Source: a virus
Reading direction: 5' to 3' (one strand)
IMG/VR virus record: IMGVR_UViG_3300008050_000027
Span: 29,670 to 93,669 of that record
DNA: 64,000 nt
The stretch's first letter is position 1, and each line of letters starts with the position of its first letter. Positions 25,976 through 35,974 of this stretch are shown here, piece by piece. The notes beneath the pieces were generated by a model, which saw nothing but the letters and a program-made list of their open reading frames with translations, was not told the DNA's origin and did no database searches. A program made the translations under genes and the position numbers.

Positions 25976-28900
25976 TTACTCTGCGAAACTTACGCCCGCG
26001 TTCGTTATAATAAAATCAATCGCAACAAACTCTACAGTTCTGGTTGGTACCAGTTCAATACGCCCATTAAGTTTATTATTCTCAATGTCATCCTGCGTAT
26101 TGTTAGTTTCGTTCATAACAACTTTGAATTTCTCTATTCCTGCCTGCATTTGTACAAGAGCTAGCCTAGGTGTAATTTGATTTACCCAGCGTGCCCTTGT
26201 TTGAGGCGTGTTCTGTTCAAATACGAATCCTGCTCTCGAAATATCAGAAACTATTCTCTTTACTTCAAGTAACATTCTTCTAACATTCACTCTATCAAGT
26301 GCCGACTTTGCTTGCTGCATTGTCTTTTGCCCAAATATTACGAATGTGGGCGAAGTTCCCTGTCTAGGGAAGTTTGCGATAGGATTAATATTTGACTCTT
26401 GTAATCTATCTCGATCACCTTTATTCAATCGTACATCAGTATTCGAAACAAAATCAAGAGCACCACGATTGAATCCAGCTGGAGCAAACCATGGGAATCC
26501 GACCTTATCATTATACGCCAACGCCCCAAGCGCAGCTACTGAAGGCGGTACTTTTACCTTTTTGCTTGTCACACTATCTGTAATTACGACATCTGGGAAA
26601 TACGCAGAAACATAGTTATTATCAAGTGCACGAGTATCAAGTTGTTCTGATGTTTTCTCTACATCAGGTTTAGTACTATCAGTATCAAATAATCTTGTAG
26701 TGTTCTCGTCGTATCCAACAAGGTCTTGTAAATAAATGGCGAGACCATACTCTTTGATTCTAGTTGCAGCATGATCTGTGATAAAGGAATCCCTTATTCC
26801 TGGAATCGCAAGGATATTTGTGTTAACAGTTAGTTCATCTGTCATAATCCTTGATGCTGCACGATATGAGAATACTGTATTGTTTTCTTGACCAGCCCCC
26901 GCGATATTAGTCGTTAAACCAGGTGACGTGTAAGCAGAATTTGCGCCTCCACCTGTATCACTAGATGATGCTTTATCATTTAATCTTGATGCATCAACAT
27001 CTAATATATTAACGCCATCATAGCCGCCAGCCATAAAGTTAGTAAACTTTGTGAAACTAGAGAACTTATTAAACTCTGCTGATGACGTTAGGTTTACCAA
27101 TGTACCAAGCGTAACCCTGTTAACGGCTAGGCTATCAACCACTCTGTAATCATTAGGGTTTGGACTTCCGTTTCTAATGTATGCAGTTTCACGCATATGC
27201 TCTGCTGCAGACGCTGTAACAGCAGCAACAGATGTGTTACTAAGTGCGACCTTCGCTAGCGAAAATTTGTTATTGCAAAAAGTATCTGCGCTTGATCCAG
27301 TAACCAATGCATCGAGCTTCGAAATTCCCAAGAACTTCGAGTATGACTTGACTAATGGGTTAATTACTGAAGATACATTTGGGTTTAGGATAGCATCTGT
27401 GATTGAACCTGTAGCAGGTACTTTCGTAAACTTAACTCCCCAATATAATCTAGAGTCGACGATTTCTGCAGCACCTGGTTGTCCAACAAAACTTGATGCC
27501 GTAGTCGTTATTCCCTTTGTTACCTTAAATGTATGAGGAACTGGGGGAACAATAGATGATGTACCAAATAACGCCCCGATTCCAACGCCGGTCAATCTAC
27601 GTGATACGCTTGTATCAGCAGCTGTATCAACCAGCATATCATTAGTATTTAATAAAGACTGTCCCCTAAACCCAAATGGAAGTGCTGTTGCAGGAATATA
27701 TCTTTTTTCTATGTCTGGATTAATTACAATTCTAACCAACGCAGACTTATTAGGGAATCTTCCTGTCACTCTTACGCGACGTTCATCTTCTCTATCAGTG
27801 TCGAAAACAAACTCTGCCTTCATATCACCGATAACGGCAGCGACATAATTCTCGCTGCTTGGGTCCAATGAACATACTGGATATTGTTCTAAAATTTCTG
27901 GCTTAAGGTCAGTGTCATTAAATGATCTTACCTGTACTGCGAATGTTCCATATTCATTTGCTGGATCAACAGATTTTCTAACATTTGCAATTGAAATCTT
28001 GTACTTATCATTTGCAAATTTTCCATCAGAAATTGACTCAAAGCTAAATAAGTCATATTCTTTCGTTCCATATGGTTGCGAAATAAAATCAGTCGTTGAG
28101 GGTGTTTGGAACCTTGTATCAAACCTACCGTATACATCTCTGAATGTTTCTGATGTATCACCTGACGTCGATGATGTGTTTGTTGTTCCTGATAGAACCA
28201 TAACAGAGCCAGTCGTAGCAGACACTGGTGCTAATTCGTCTTCAACACCGAAGTCAGCGTATAACAAATGCTCTTCAGTATTGAACTTTGTAGGGTCGGT
28301 ATTTAATATCTTCCCAATATAGTTGTCGCTTGTAGGATTAAATGATGCAGTAAGTACCCTAATAGCTGTTAAGCCATCAGATGTTGCATAATTTGGTGTC
28401 GAAGACGAAATAACAAGCTTAAACATCCCGTCCATTTCGCCAGCTGCAGCCAATGTAGCAACATCATCATGATCAGATATACTGGGTACAACTTCCTGAG
28501 CGCCATCAAGGACCATCATTCTTGTTCCAGATGCGACCATAATCATAGCACGGATAAGGTTGACGTCAGTTAACCCGAATGAGTCATTATCAGTAAATAC
28601 TGGATAACCAAACGCCTCATTCGCTCGTGGCGTATGTCGAGCAGCTAAGAACATCGTCCCGCCATTATCTCTAGCCCATACATCTTTACCTGCCGATGCT
28701 GCTAGCGAAAAGCCAGCATTTTTTACTGTGCCCTGTGTTCTAGTTACTTCGATATCAGTGACAGTATCATTTGCACCTGCTCCCAATACTCTCGTGTATG
28801 TAACCGCAGACCTGTGCTTTAAAAACTCATTTACTGCGTAGGGCCCAAACCTCTTTGAGTTCATTTGCCCAAACTTCGATTTAAAGTCTGGAATTGAACC

Positions 28901-29050
28901 CACTGTAACTGGGACAAATGCTGGACCCTTTTCTGCTGTACCAATGATACCTGCAGGAGTCCCTAGTGGCGCCTGTTGGCGCTGTGTTAAATCGATTTCT
29001 CTTTCAAAAAACCCCGGTGATCTAAAAGTCTGCTCTGGCATATTATACAA
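25976..29050 (-). CDS. 18: Tail sheath protein, first paralogue
   Basis: A 1024-residue sheath protein. N-terminus: SPGFFEREIDLTQR, GTPAGIIGTAEKGPAFVPVT, FGPYAVNEFLKHRSAVTYTR. C-terminus: RVNVRRMLLEVKRIVSDISR, FKVVMNETNNTQDDIENNKL, GRIELVPTRTVEFVAIDFII, each matching the neighbouring paralogue position by position. The middle domains are more divergent (SKKVKVPPSVAALGALAYND is shared; the surface regions are not). The likely true start may be the second Met (MPEQTF). Preceded by the probable sheath stabiliser gene, as expected in a neck-to-tail order. Confidence 0.92.
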   Translation of the reverse strand: MYNMPEQTFRSPGFFEREIDLTQRQQAPLGTPAGIIGTAEKGPAFVPVTVGSIPDFKSKFGQMNSKRFGPYAVNEFLKHRSAVTYTRVLGAGANDTVTDIEVTRTQGTVKNAGFSLAASAGKDVWARDNGGTMFLAARHTPRANEAFGYPVFTDNDSFGLTDVNLIRAMIMVASGTRMMVLDGAQEVVPSISDHDDVATLAAAGEMDGMFKLVISSSTPNYATSDGLTAIRVLTASFNPTSDNYIGKILNTDPTKFNTEEHLLYADFGVEDELAPVSATTGSVMVLSGTTNTSSTSGDTSETFRDVYGRFDTRFQTPSTTDFISQPYGTKEYDLFSFESISDGKFANDKYKISIANVRKSVDPANEYGTFAVQVRSFNDTDLKPEILEQYPVCSLDPSSENYVAAVIGDMKAEFVFDTDREDERRVRVTGRFPNKSALVRIVINPDIEKRYIPATALPFGFRGQSLLNTNDMLVDTAADTSVSRRLTGVGIGALFGTSSIVPPVPHTFKVTKGITTTASSFVGQPGAAEIVDSRLYWGVKFTKVPATGSITDAILNPNVSSVINPLVKSYSKFLGISKLDALVTGSSADTFCNNKFSLAKVALSNTSVAAVTASAAEHMRETAYIRNGSPNPNDYRVVDSLAVNRVTLGTLVNLTSSAEFNKFSSFTKFTNFMAGGYDGVNILDVDASRLNDKASSSDTGGGANSAYTSPGLTTNIAGAGQENNTVFSYRAASRIMTDELTVNTNILAIPGIRDSFITDHAATRIKEYGLAIYLQDLVGYDENTTRLFDTDSTKPDVEKTSEQLDTRALDNNYVSAYFPDVVITDSVTSKKVKVPPSVAALGALAYNDKVGFPWFAPAGFNRGALDFVSNTDVRLNKGDRDRLQESNINPIANFPRQGTSPTFVIFGQKTMQQAKSALDRVNVRRMLLEVKRIVSDISRAGFVFEQNTPQTRARWVNQITPRLALVQMQAGIEKFKVVMNETNNTQDDIENNKLNGRIELVPTRTVEFVAIDFIITNAGVSFAE

Positions 29051-29115
29051 GCTCCTGTCTATTGGCTACCATGCTATCAATTAATTATGATTGTCATGAC
29101 ATAAAATTTCTTTTA

Positions 29116-30351
29116 CTAGAAATTAATATCGTCAATCTTTGTTATTAGTCTCTTACTTATCACGGTTTCTCCCTTTCTTTGGTTCCGTGAAAGTACTTTT
29201 AAGTGTCTTGTAGTATCTTTCCCTGAGAATGGATCCTTCACAATGTCTAACACTTTTAAAGTGTCAATACGCTCTGATTCTACTCGATTGCCTCTTTTAT
29301 CAAGCTTATCAACATCACTCAGTATAAATTTGTCAACGTTACCAGTACCCACGGGTGATTCTGCCTGGATAGAAGCAGGGACTGTACCTTCATGTAATCC
29401 AAATGATAGCTGCGGCGCAGATAAAAATCGCCTAAATGGGATTCCTGAGCCTTTTCTTTCGATTGCATGAAAATATGCCGGAACTTTCATTGTAAATTTA
29501 TACTTCACAAATCTTTCGTCACCAGTATATTCTGTGAAATTGTCTTCTGACGAAAAATCATCATCGACATACCCGACGAACCAGTACCCTTTATCTGTGT
29601 CTAATCTAAACTGGTTTCCCTGCGCATCATATGATGTCATAAATCTTTCTATTAAAGAATTCATGTGCTGGACGTACTGTGTCCAAAATGTTATTTCATA
29701 CAATGCAGTATAGAAATGCGGGAAAGGCATAGTAATGATTTCAACAATGTTTTTAGAAATATCAGGTGCTAACATTTCGCCAGTAATTGTATTGAATGTT
29801 TTTTGCTGGTGCCGCCTGCTGGCAACAGTACCTTGGTTAGAGCCTTGGGGCGCACCATCAGAAATACGATTATTTACTGTCGCTACGTTATCTTGATTTT
29901 CTAATTGTAGCTTATTCAAAAGATTTTGAAATTTTGGATCTTTCTTAGATAGTCTTTTTTTAATGACTATCTCGCCTGTATCTTGGCCCATACCCCTCCC
30001 GGGGATAGTACCATGCTCTGATTGTTCTATAGATGTTCTTCTTATAGAAACAAGTGGCAGAATAAATGCACCACTATTATCTTTCGGTGGCTTTCCCCGT
30101 TTTATAATAGCGAATCTTTCACCACCAGCAAAGATAGTGTCTACAGGAACCGTTTGTTGCCCAGCGGACACCTCAAGCTTCAGCTTCTTATTAAATAATG
30201 TGAACATAGCTCGATCGACATCTGCTAAGTCAGCACCCGGGATATGAAAATCTGTAGGGATATTAGTACCCTTAACACCATCAGGTAGTTTCCCTTCATC
30301 ATCAATTCTATCATGGATCGAGAATGTACGAGCTGTTTTATCGTCTGTCAT
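29116..30351 (-). CDS. 15: Probable tail sheath stabiliser (gp15-like)
   Basis: A 411-residue protein. The segment PFPHFYTALYEITFWTQYVQ, continuing HMNSLIERFM (about residues 208-240), then RLDTDKGYWFVGYVDDDFSS and YKFTMKVPAYF, resembles the T4 gp15 family that caps the tail and joins it to the neck. The N-terminal 200 residues (with IPTDFHIPGADLADVDRAMF) and the C-terminal 100 are extra compared with T4 gp15 (272 residues). Gene order supports this: gp13-like, gp14-like, this gene, then sheath, the same as T4 13-14-15-18. The call depends on the order and the central motif. Confidence 0.6.
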   Translation of the reverse strand: MTDDKTARTFSIHDRIDDEGKLPDGVKGTNIPTDFHIPGADLADVDRAMFTLFNKKLKLEVSAGQQTVPVDTIFAGGERFAIIKRGKPPKDNSGAFILPLVSIRRTSIEQSEHGTIPGRGMGQDTGEIVIKKRLSKKDPKFQNLLNKLQLENQDNVATVNNRISDGAPQGSNQGTVASRRHQQKTFNTITGEMLAPDISKNIVEIITMPFPHFYTALYEITFWTQYVQHMNSLIERFMTSYDAQGNQFRLDTDKGYWFVGYVDDDFSSEDNFTEYTGDERFVKYKFTMKVPAYFHAIERKGSGIPFRRFLSAPQLSFGLHEGTVPASIQAESPVGTGNVDKFILSDVDKLDKRGNRVESERIDTLKVLDIVKDPFSGKDTTRHLKVLSRNQRKGETVISKRLITKIDDINF

Positions 30352-30363
30352 CTGTATACCTCA

Positions 30364-31038
30364 TTAGCTCTCATCATCATAAAATCCAGAACTTGTTTTA
30401 CGCCCCTGTGAACCCTTTGGTGAAACCTCTTTTGGCCTAGAGATAGGACGTTCAAGCACACCTTTCTTTTGAAGGTCTCTAACATCGCCTGTTTCGCCTA
30501 TCCTTATGTCTGTAGGGAAACCTCTCTGTTGTACAAACGTTTCTTGTACTGCATCAGGATCGGAGTATGCCTCGCTTGTAGGACCGAACAGCTTAGAAAC
30601 AAACTGTGTCTTTCTTGCTTGCTTGCCGAATATATGCCAACCGACTGTGTGTTCAATTTCGCCATATACATTATTAGTCGTAACATACTTTGTTATTTCA
30701 AAAAATACATCACCAAAACTGAAGAAATCGCCCTCGGATAGCTCGATCTGTTTATCTAGAAGATCACGTCCATGAACCCAAACTTCAATGTCAAACATAG
30801 TCTCAGATCCAAACTCACTTGTTTTGACGACTTCAGATTGATATTCAACCATCGCATCAAGAGCTATTGGTGTATCAAATATTTTTTCTGGAGACTCCAT
30901 GTATATATCATGGACTTTCGTCTTAAGTTCATTAATAGAGAAATAATAAATCTTTTGGCCAATGACATCTTTAATTATTTCTTTAGTAATATCACTAATG
31001 AAATCAACTTCTCTTGGAGTTATAAACAAGCGTGCCAT
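30364..31038 (-). CDS. 14: Neck protein (gp14-like)
   Basis: A 224-residue protein, near T4 gp14 length (256). It begins MARLFITPREVDFISDITKE. Its mid-part (FGSETMFDIEVWVHGRDLL, then ELSEGDFFSFGDVFFEITKY) matches the gp14 pattern of a strand pair, an E/P-x-EGD-hydrophobic turn and an F-E-I strand. The C-terminus is basic and probably disordered (SPKGSQGRKTSSGFYDDES). Gp14 and gp13 build the collar that closes the filled head and receives the tail. Position between gp13-like/LRV and gp15-like genes supports the call. Confidence 0.62.
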   Translation of the reverse strand: MARLFITPREVDFISDITKEIIKDVIGQKIYYFSINELKTKVHDIYMESPEKIFDTPIALDAMVEYQSEVVKTSEFGSETMFDIEVWVHGRDLLDKQIELSEGDFFSFGDVFFEITKYVTTNNVYGEIEHTVGWHIFGKQARKTQFVSKLFGPTSEAYSDPDAVQETFVQQRGFPTDIRIGETGDVRDLQKKGVLERPISRPKEVSPKGSQGRKTSSGFYDDES

Positions 31039-31083
31039 CGTTAGTAATAGATATGACAGCCAACAGCAGATTATAGTTTATGG

Positions 31084-32822
31084 TTATAGCAAATTTTCGC
31101 TTGTGACCATAAAATTCTTTTCTAAATTATATTTTGCCCATCCTCTAATCATTGCATGCTTATCATTTGCAAGAGCTGCCACAATCTCTTTGGGTGTGTG
31201 TCTATTAAATGCCACAGAAATTCTTACGTTAACTGATCTATCTTTTGCAAGAGCAGCAAAATATCCAGGCTCCAGGGATTTACTTTTAGCTATCTCTGAC
31301 CTTACTGCTGCTGCCCTGTCCTTCATTAGAACTTTTAAAGTTTTAAGAGAGATGCTATTATTCGATGCCAAAGCAATTCTTACTTCTTTAGATTTGTCAT
31401 TTACAAGAAGGTCTAAAATATGAGGTGCTATACTCGGGCTACCCGCGACACTCTGTCTTACTTTTGTACTTTCGTCATTCATCAAAAGCTTCAAAGTTTC
31501 CTTCGGGGTATTAGGGTTACTTGGTAAGTAGCTCCTTACAACTTCACTTTCATCATCTACAAGAAGTTTTAAAGCTCCAGGTGGTGTATTGTCATTATTG
31601 CTTATTGCGCCCCTTACGCGCCAATCTTCATCTTTTGCAAGGTTCATTAGGATTTTGGGTGATATCTTCTTACTACGAGCTACCATTCCCCTTATTTCTG
31701 CGTCTGTATCATTCATTAGGTTGCCTAAGGTCTCTGGTGAGGTATAGCGATTAAGTGCTACTGCAAATCTTACCTCTCTATCTTCATCTTTTGCAAGGCG
31801 CTCTAAAACTTCTGTATGTTTATTTTGCTTTATGGCTGCGGCCCTGCGGTCACTAGGATCAGCACTCTTTGACATTTTTATTGCTTGCACACTCGAGTAT
31901 TCATTAATATATTCTTGAACATCATTAGATAAGTGAAGAGCATGTCGGTGGCCAATCGCATTAAGTAAAGCGAAATATGCTGGTGGTCTAAGGCCATTAG
32001 TGAGCTTTTTAAACCTAGGAACCGACGAAACAGCTCTTTTGACGTCTGCTAGCGCTGGATGTTCCCCTATTTTTCTTGAGTGACTTTCAATTGCAGTAAG
32101 AATACTTTTTTCCTCTACTTTAAAGACTTTCTTAAAATTAAATGTTCCGTTGTTCATATTAACAGTAATGCCGCCATATCCTGGGCCTTGAACTTTCCCC
32201 TGTATTGTTCCAATTGACCACTTTCTTTTCTTGTTGTTCTTGTCGAAAACATAATAAAGAATTATGTTACCTGCAAGAACATAACTATAGAATAAATTTT
32301 CGCCTTTAGTTATTGCAGTGCACCATGTTGTGCCGCGCCCAAGCGCGCACGAAGCATCCAAACTTCTTGGCATCAGAACAACAAAATTTTCTGATTCATA
32401 AACTTTGTCAGCATCGCCAGATGCTACTTCAAAGTTTATCTTAGAATCATCCGGAAGCTCTTCAAGCTTCCGGTGCAAGTCACCAGCTGTTTTGTAACCG
32501 TTGATGTCAGCATCTCTTCCTTTTAATTTTTGGCGACTCTTTGCAGAATCAAAAGAAATGACCAAGGGAGTAATGTCTCTTAAAGGTTCTTGATTTGAAC
32601 GTGAAACACGTTCAAGCCATTGAAGGTATTGTTTTAGCTTAGCTTGAGGTAGAACTTGAAGTTTTTCGAAAACTTCATCCCATTCTTCTGGAGAGCGATT
32701 TGACTTTGCTTTAATGTCATCAATGCAGCTTCAGTTAGAAGCTGCGAAACGAAACTTCGAAGATTATTTTCTGCAAGCTGATTTGAGATAACTTTTCGAA
32801 GTTCTTTGACTTTGATTAGCAT
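31084..32822 (-). pseudogene. Tagged LRV-repeat protein, frameshifted (family copy 1)
   Basis: Two ORFs (32634-32822 and 31084-32565) reconstruct one protein of about 578 residues. It has the tag MLIKVKELRKVISNQLAENN then LRSFVSQLLTEAA (Glu31 cut site). The frame shifts near 32727, where one base appears missing. The other frame then reads IDDIKAKSNRSPEEWDEVFE and on through EPLRDITPLVISFDSAKS, matching both other family members. The middle domain has GRGTTWCTAITKGENLFYSY. The C-terminal half consists of LRV repeats (NPNTPKETLKLLMNDESTKV type, about 24 residues each). It lies inside the neck gene cluster. Either it was recently inactivated or the base is an assembly error. Confidence 0.75.
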
Positions 32823-32863
32823 ATAGTATTAAATATGTAGCCAAAATCATTTTGCACCAGATA

Positions 32864-32926
32864 TCAATCAAGTTCTATAAATGTAGGATTTCCTGTGCCG
32901 ACTGATTGAAATTGAATGCTTGACAT
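32864..32926 (-). CDS. Possible 20-residue peptide
   Basis: An ATG at 32926 with a good AAGGA ribosome binding site opens MSSIQFQSVGTGNPTFIELD and stops at 32864. It sits directly after the gp13-like gene, in the gap before the LRV gene. The leading Shine-Dalgarno is as good as those of real neighbours, but the peptide is too short to test by composition. Could also be a leader peptide for the LRV gene. Confidence 0.35.
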   Translation of the reverse strand: MSSIQFQSVGTGNPTFIELD

Positions 32927-32952
32927 TATTTGTCCTTCTTGAGTTTAACTGA

Positions 32953-34131
32953 TTATCCCATCCATATACTGCAACCATTAGGCATAGGAACAAGGCGTAA
33001 TTGTCTCAAAAGGTTTTCTCCCTTTTCTGCTTCTCTTTCAATGATCTTATCATACGTAAGTTTTTCCATTGTTTCTTGAAGCTGCGTGCGCATTCTTTCT
33101 TGATCTTCGCGACCTTGGTCAAGTAATGAATCACCATCAAGTGTAAGTTCTTGTCCAGGGATTGGAACAACTTGATATTTTCTTCTTACTCGTCCAAGAA
33201 CTTCCTTACACAACGCAAGTGTGTATTGCCGAATCCACTGGTGAGCCCAGCCACTATTAATATTCTGGTATTGGATTCTACCAAATGGCATCTGTGATAT
33301 ATTCGAAACTGTGCCACTTATCGTTGCATCAGGTACATCAGGATTCAACGGGTCTGGTGTATTAAATACCCTAACCCACAACTTTTGTGTGCCACGACCG
33401 GTCAACTGGGGAGCAGGAAAGATCCTTAGATTGGTGCCTATGACCTGATAACTATAATTTGATCTACGAACCCTTTGGGAGACGTCCATCTGGCCTGCAC
33501 GTAAAATATCTTCGAAAACTGGAAGCACATAAAAAATAGTCTCTGGTGTAAATGACTCAAACCCAAACTCATTGTTCAAATAGTTTACTGCTGATGTCGA
33601 GTCAAAGAACCTGAATGCAGCTGATGGGCTAAAGTGGAATATCTCGCCTATTCTCATCCTGGAGCCAGACGCGAAACCTGTCGCTAGGGGGACCTTGGTG
33701 TCATCATTCAGCAATTTTGTGTATAGATTATAATCCTGCACACCAGGTTCTAATGCGATAGACCCAGATTCAGAATTGTATGCGCCACCGAGACCCGCAT
33801 ACATAGCGTAAGGCTCAGCTTGCCTCATTAAGAATTCGAGATTGTTTCTAGGATACTGTTGCTCTGATCCCGCTAGCGAGCCAGTCGTTAAACCAAGAAA
33901 GCTAGAAATCTGTGATATCGTCTGATATTGGTTTACCCAATATCCAAAATCTAGTAGCGACTGTTCAAAGCAAGCCCAAATTTGCTTCTTCGTGAGTTCA
34001 ACACTAAGAATATCATCACCAAGAACACGCTTCGTAAATGTAACAATAGAGTCAGCTTCAGAAATAAAAGAAGCATCATTGTCAAAAAACCCAAAAGGTG
34101 TAGGGTTTAATGTTGTTGCAAATGTAGCCAC
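32953..34131 (-). CDS. 13: Neck protein (gp13-like)
   Basis: A 392-residue protein related to T4 gp13 (309). The helix FTKRVLGDDILSVELTKKQI, continuing WACFEQSLLDFGYWVNQYQ (about residues 32-70), is a characteristic gp13 segment. So is the later SGWAHQWIRQYTLALCKEVL followed by GRVRRKYQVVPIPGQELTLD (about 300-340). The extra length is mostly a mid-protein insertion (FRFFDSTSAVNYLNN region). It works with gp14 in head completion. Its ATG overlaps the upstream gene stop by one base. Confidence 0.75.
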   Translation of the reverse strand: MATFATTLNPTPFGFFDNDASFISEADSIVTFTKRVLGDDILSVELTKKQIWACFEQSLLDFGYWVNQYQTISQISSFLGLTTGSLAGSEQQYPRNNLEFLMRQAEPYAMYAGLGGAYNSESGSIALEPGVQDYNLYTKLLNDDTKVPLATGFASGSRMRIGEIFHFSPSAAFRFFDSTSAVNYLNNEFGFESFTPETIFYVLPVFEDILRAGQMDVSQRVRRSNYSYQVIGTNLRIFPAPQLTGRGTQKLWVRVFNTPDPLNPDVPDATISGTVSNISQMPFGRIQYQNINSGWAHQWIRQYTLALCKEVLGRVRRKYQVVPIPGQELTLDGDSLLDQGREDQERMRTQLQETMEKLTYDKIIEREAEKGENLLRQLRLVPMPNGCSIWMG

Positions 34132-34655
34132 TATTTACCTGCCTTCGCTTTATTTCTTCTATCATATAGTTCTCGTAGCGTTAACTCTTTCGCTGGAGCC
34201 GACGCAGGCTTAGAAACGATGGCTGCCTCTTGAACTCTTCTTGGTTTAATACTTTTTTCTGATTTCCCTATACCAATAAGCGATGCAGAGACTGCAGCTG
34301 GTTCGATAACCTTCGTTTGCGAAGTGACAGAAACAGACTCGGCGACAACCGTCGTTGCAAGTTCAAAGTTAGCAACGAAATTCATAGGAACGAATAATTT
34401 ATTGTCAACAATCGCCTCAAGGTGGACATTGTTACGCCCAGGATTAACAAACTCCTGTAGAGCTGGAATATCTACTCTTACGTCGCCATCATCCGTCGGC
34501 GCACCATGGAACATAAGCTCTAAGCCATTCTTTCCCTCGCAGACAAGTCTCCAAACAGATTTCGCGTCGCTTGAACCCTGTACTTTAACACAAAATGTTA
34601 ATTTATTCTTCTCATCTAGTTTTAGAGAGATAGCCTCAGTCTCATTCATATTCAC
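34131..34655 (-). CDS. Hypothetical neck-region protein
   Basis: A 174-residue protein with a beta-rich N-terminal domain (ISLKLDEKNKLTFCVKVQGS, LELMFHGAPTDDGDVRVDIP, NNVHLEAIVDNKLFVPMNFV) that looks like a small beta-sandwich. A low-complexity linker and a basic C-terminus (TLRELYDRRNKAKAGK) follow. It overlaps the gp13-like gene by one base, so the two are coupled. I do not recognise the family; a virion role is inferred from coupling. Confidence 0.5.
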   Translation of the reverse strand: MNMNETEAISLKLDEKNKLTFCVKVQGSSDAKSVWRLVCEGKNGLELMFHGAPTDDGDVRVDIPALQEFVNPGRNNVHLEAIVDNKLFVPMNFVANFELATTVVAESVSVTSQTKVIEPAAVSASLIGIGKSEKSIKPRRVQEAAIVSKPASAPAKELTLRELYDRRNKAKAGK

Positions 34656-34660
34656 TTACT

Positions 34661-34699
34661 CCTGTTATAAGTATTAGATTCTATACTTAATTATAACAG
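34661..34699. promoter_or_regulatory. Imperfect inverted repeat over a stop codon
   Basis: CCTGTTATAAGTAT and ATACTT(AAT)TATAACAGG can pair as a 14-bp stem with a short bulge and an 8-base loop. It covers the stop of the 34674 gene and the leader of the 34655 gene, so it may tune coupling between them. Confidence 0.4.
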
Positions 34700-35255
34700 G
34701 AACTGCGCCTCTATTCGTTAACTTTTTTAAAAGTAGCTGATTCATGTTATTGTATGTATATCTATCATACAGTTTGTCTATTGTTTGTGTATTATTCATT
34801 GTTGTCATACAGGATACGTCAATTAAGATTTCAATAACTTCACAAAATTTTTGCGATAACTCTGAATATACTGGATGCCCACCGACGCCAGAAGCTTCAG
34901 CGTAGCCTAACTTGCCCATATCAGCGTAATAACCGAATAGAGAATTTGTTATTACGCTGTCATTTAAAAACCCAGATACAAACAACGAGACATCACCGAG
35001 CCTTTTAAAAGCATGAGTGCGTTCTTCTCGTTGTTTGTATAACGCATTTTCGTACAGCACTACAAGAGGAGTTGTGCCATTATAATTAGTACCAAATTCA
35101 TGCAGCATAACAGGATCTGCAAATGTGGTTAATAAATTTGTTAAATACTGTTTAGATAAATCACTTAATAAGAAGCCAGTTTTGTCTAAACAATCATTTA
35201 AAAGGTTCTGGAAATATAAGAAAATTGTATTTTCGACTAAGTCTTTTTTGTTCAC
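34674..35255 (-). CDS. Conserved helical protein, function unknown
   Basis: A 193-residue, mainly helical protein: TIFLYFQNLLNDCLDKTGFL, YLTNLLTTFADPVML, then ERTHAFKRLGDVSLFVSGFL, which contains the most regular part of the sequence. The C-terminus has DKLYDRYTYNNMNQLLLKKL. I recall FKRLGDV-type proteins as uncharacterised families in phages and bacteria, but cannot name one. It begins the gp13-side gene run after the accessory genes. Confidence 0.5.
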   Translation of the reverse strand: MNKKDLVENTIFLYFQNLLNDCLDKTGFLLSDLSKQYLTNLLTTFADPVMLHEFGTNYNGTTPLVVLYENALYKQREERTHAFKRLGDVSLFVSGFLNDSVITNSLFGYYADMGKLGYAEASGVGGHPVYSELSQKFCEVIEILIDVSCMTTMNNTQTIDKLYDRYTYNNMNQLLLKKLTNRGAVPVIIKYRI

Positions 35256-35268
35256 TTATAAGTATATA

Positions 35269-35502
35269 TCATGATGCGAGTGTAATAAAATCTTCTCTCC
35301 ATTGTGAAATGGTTTCATTGACCAAAACATTCCAGTATCTATGTTCTGTATCGACAGCTTCATATGCCGTATCATCGATGTCAATTATAATCCCTAAACC
35401 AGACAACGACAGTGTTGTTAATGTAGTTAACGAAATTTTGCAGTTATTTTCTGGTTGTGACCAGATATGAAAAACGGAATCACCAGGCGTAAATTTATTC
35501 AT
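35269..35502 (-). CDS. Small SH3-like accessory protein
   Basis: A 77-residue protein: MNKFTPGDSVFHIWSQPENN, then strands (KISLTTLTTLSLSGLGIIID) and a C-terminal helix (WNVLVNETISQWREDFITL). The F-x-PGD-x-V start is typical of small SH3-type barrels and recalls the PGD and P-x-GSL starts in the array at 37.9-40.1 kb. Length and layout are similar, but sequence identity outside this motif is low. Function unknown. Confidence 0.5.
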   Translation of the reverse strand: MNKFTPGDSVFHIWSQPENNCKISLTTLTTLSLSGLGIIIDIDDTAYEAVDTEHRYWNVLVNETISQWREDFITLAS

Positions 35503-35533
35503 ATTTAATTATACAATGAAGTGAATAGAAAAA

Positions 35534-35953
35534 CTATAATAAATCAGCTATATTATTCTTATAGAAAAGTTCTTTCACTTCATCATAAAGTTTCATAGAG
35601 TCATTTTCTCTCTCTATTTTTCTTACAGTGGCAGCGGCGCACTCGTCTGTCCACTCAGCAAGCTTTAAATTATATACCTGAAGTTTGTCTTTATATTCAG
35701 CTAGTTGCTTTTCATATTTTGCATTTGGTGTGATTATTACGTATGAGACGTATGCGACATTATTATTAACCTGCACAGTGATGTTGCTTGCAGGTACATC
35801 AGTAGGTATGAGATTTATTAGATCGGCAAGGGTGGTAGATCCACTAGATGATGACCAAATGCACTCTGTCTTTTTTGTCGTTTCGTTGGGTCTACGAGGT
35901 TTTGACGGCTTCTTTGAGACAAGCTCTGTAACTATGTTTCTAACTTTCTGCAT
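35534..35953 (-). CDS. Coiled-coil hypothetical protein
   Basis: A 139-residue protein. The N-terminus is basic and Pro/Lys-rich (KKPSKPRRPNETTKK). Then comes a short strand segment (ASNITVQVNNNVAYVSYVII) and a long charged coiled coil (KYEKQLAEYKDKLQVYNLKL, RKIERENDSMKLYDEVKELF). No signal peptide, membrane segment or known motif was found. Located between the zinc-finger protein and the small SH3-like gene. Confidence 0.5.
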   Translation of the reverse strand: MQKVRNIVTELVSKKPSKPRRPNETTKKTECIWSSSSGSTTLADLINLIPTDVPASNITVQVNNNVAYVSYVIITPNAKYEKQLAEYKDKLQVYNLKLAEWTDECAAATVRKIERENDSMKLYDEVKELFYKNNIADLL

Positions 35954-35974
35954 GTGATATCCAATAATAACTAT

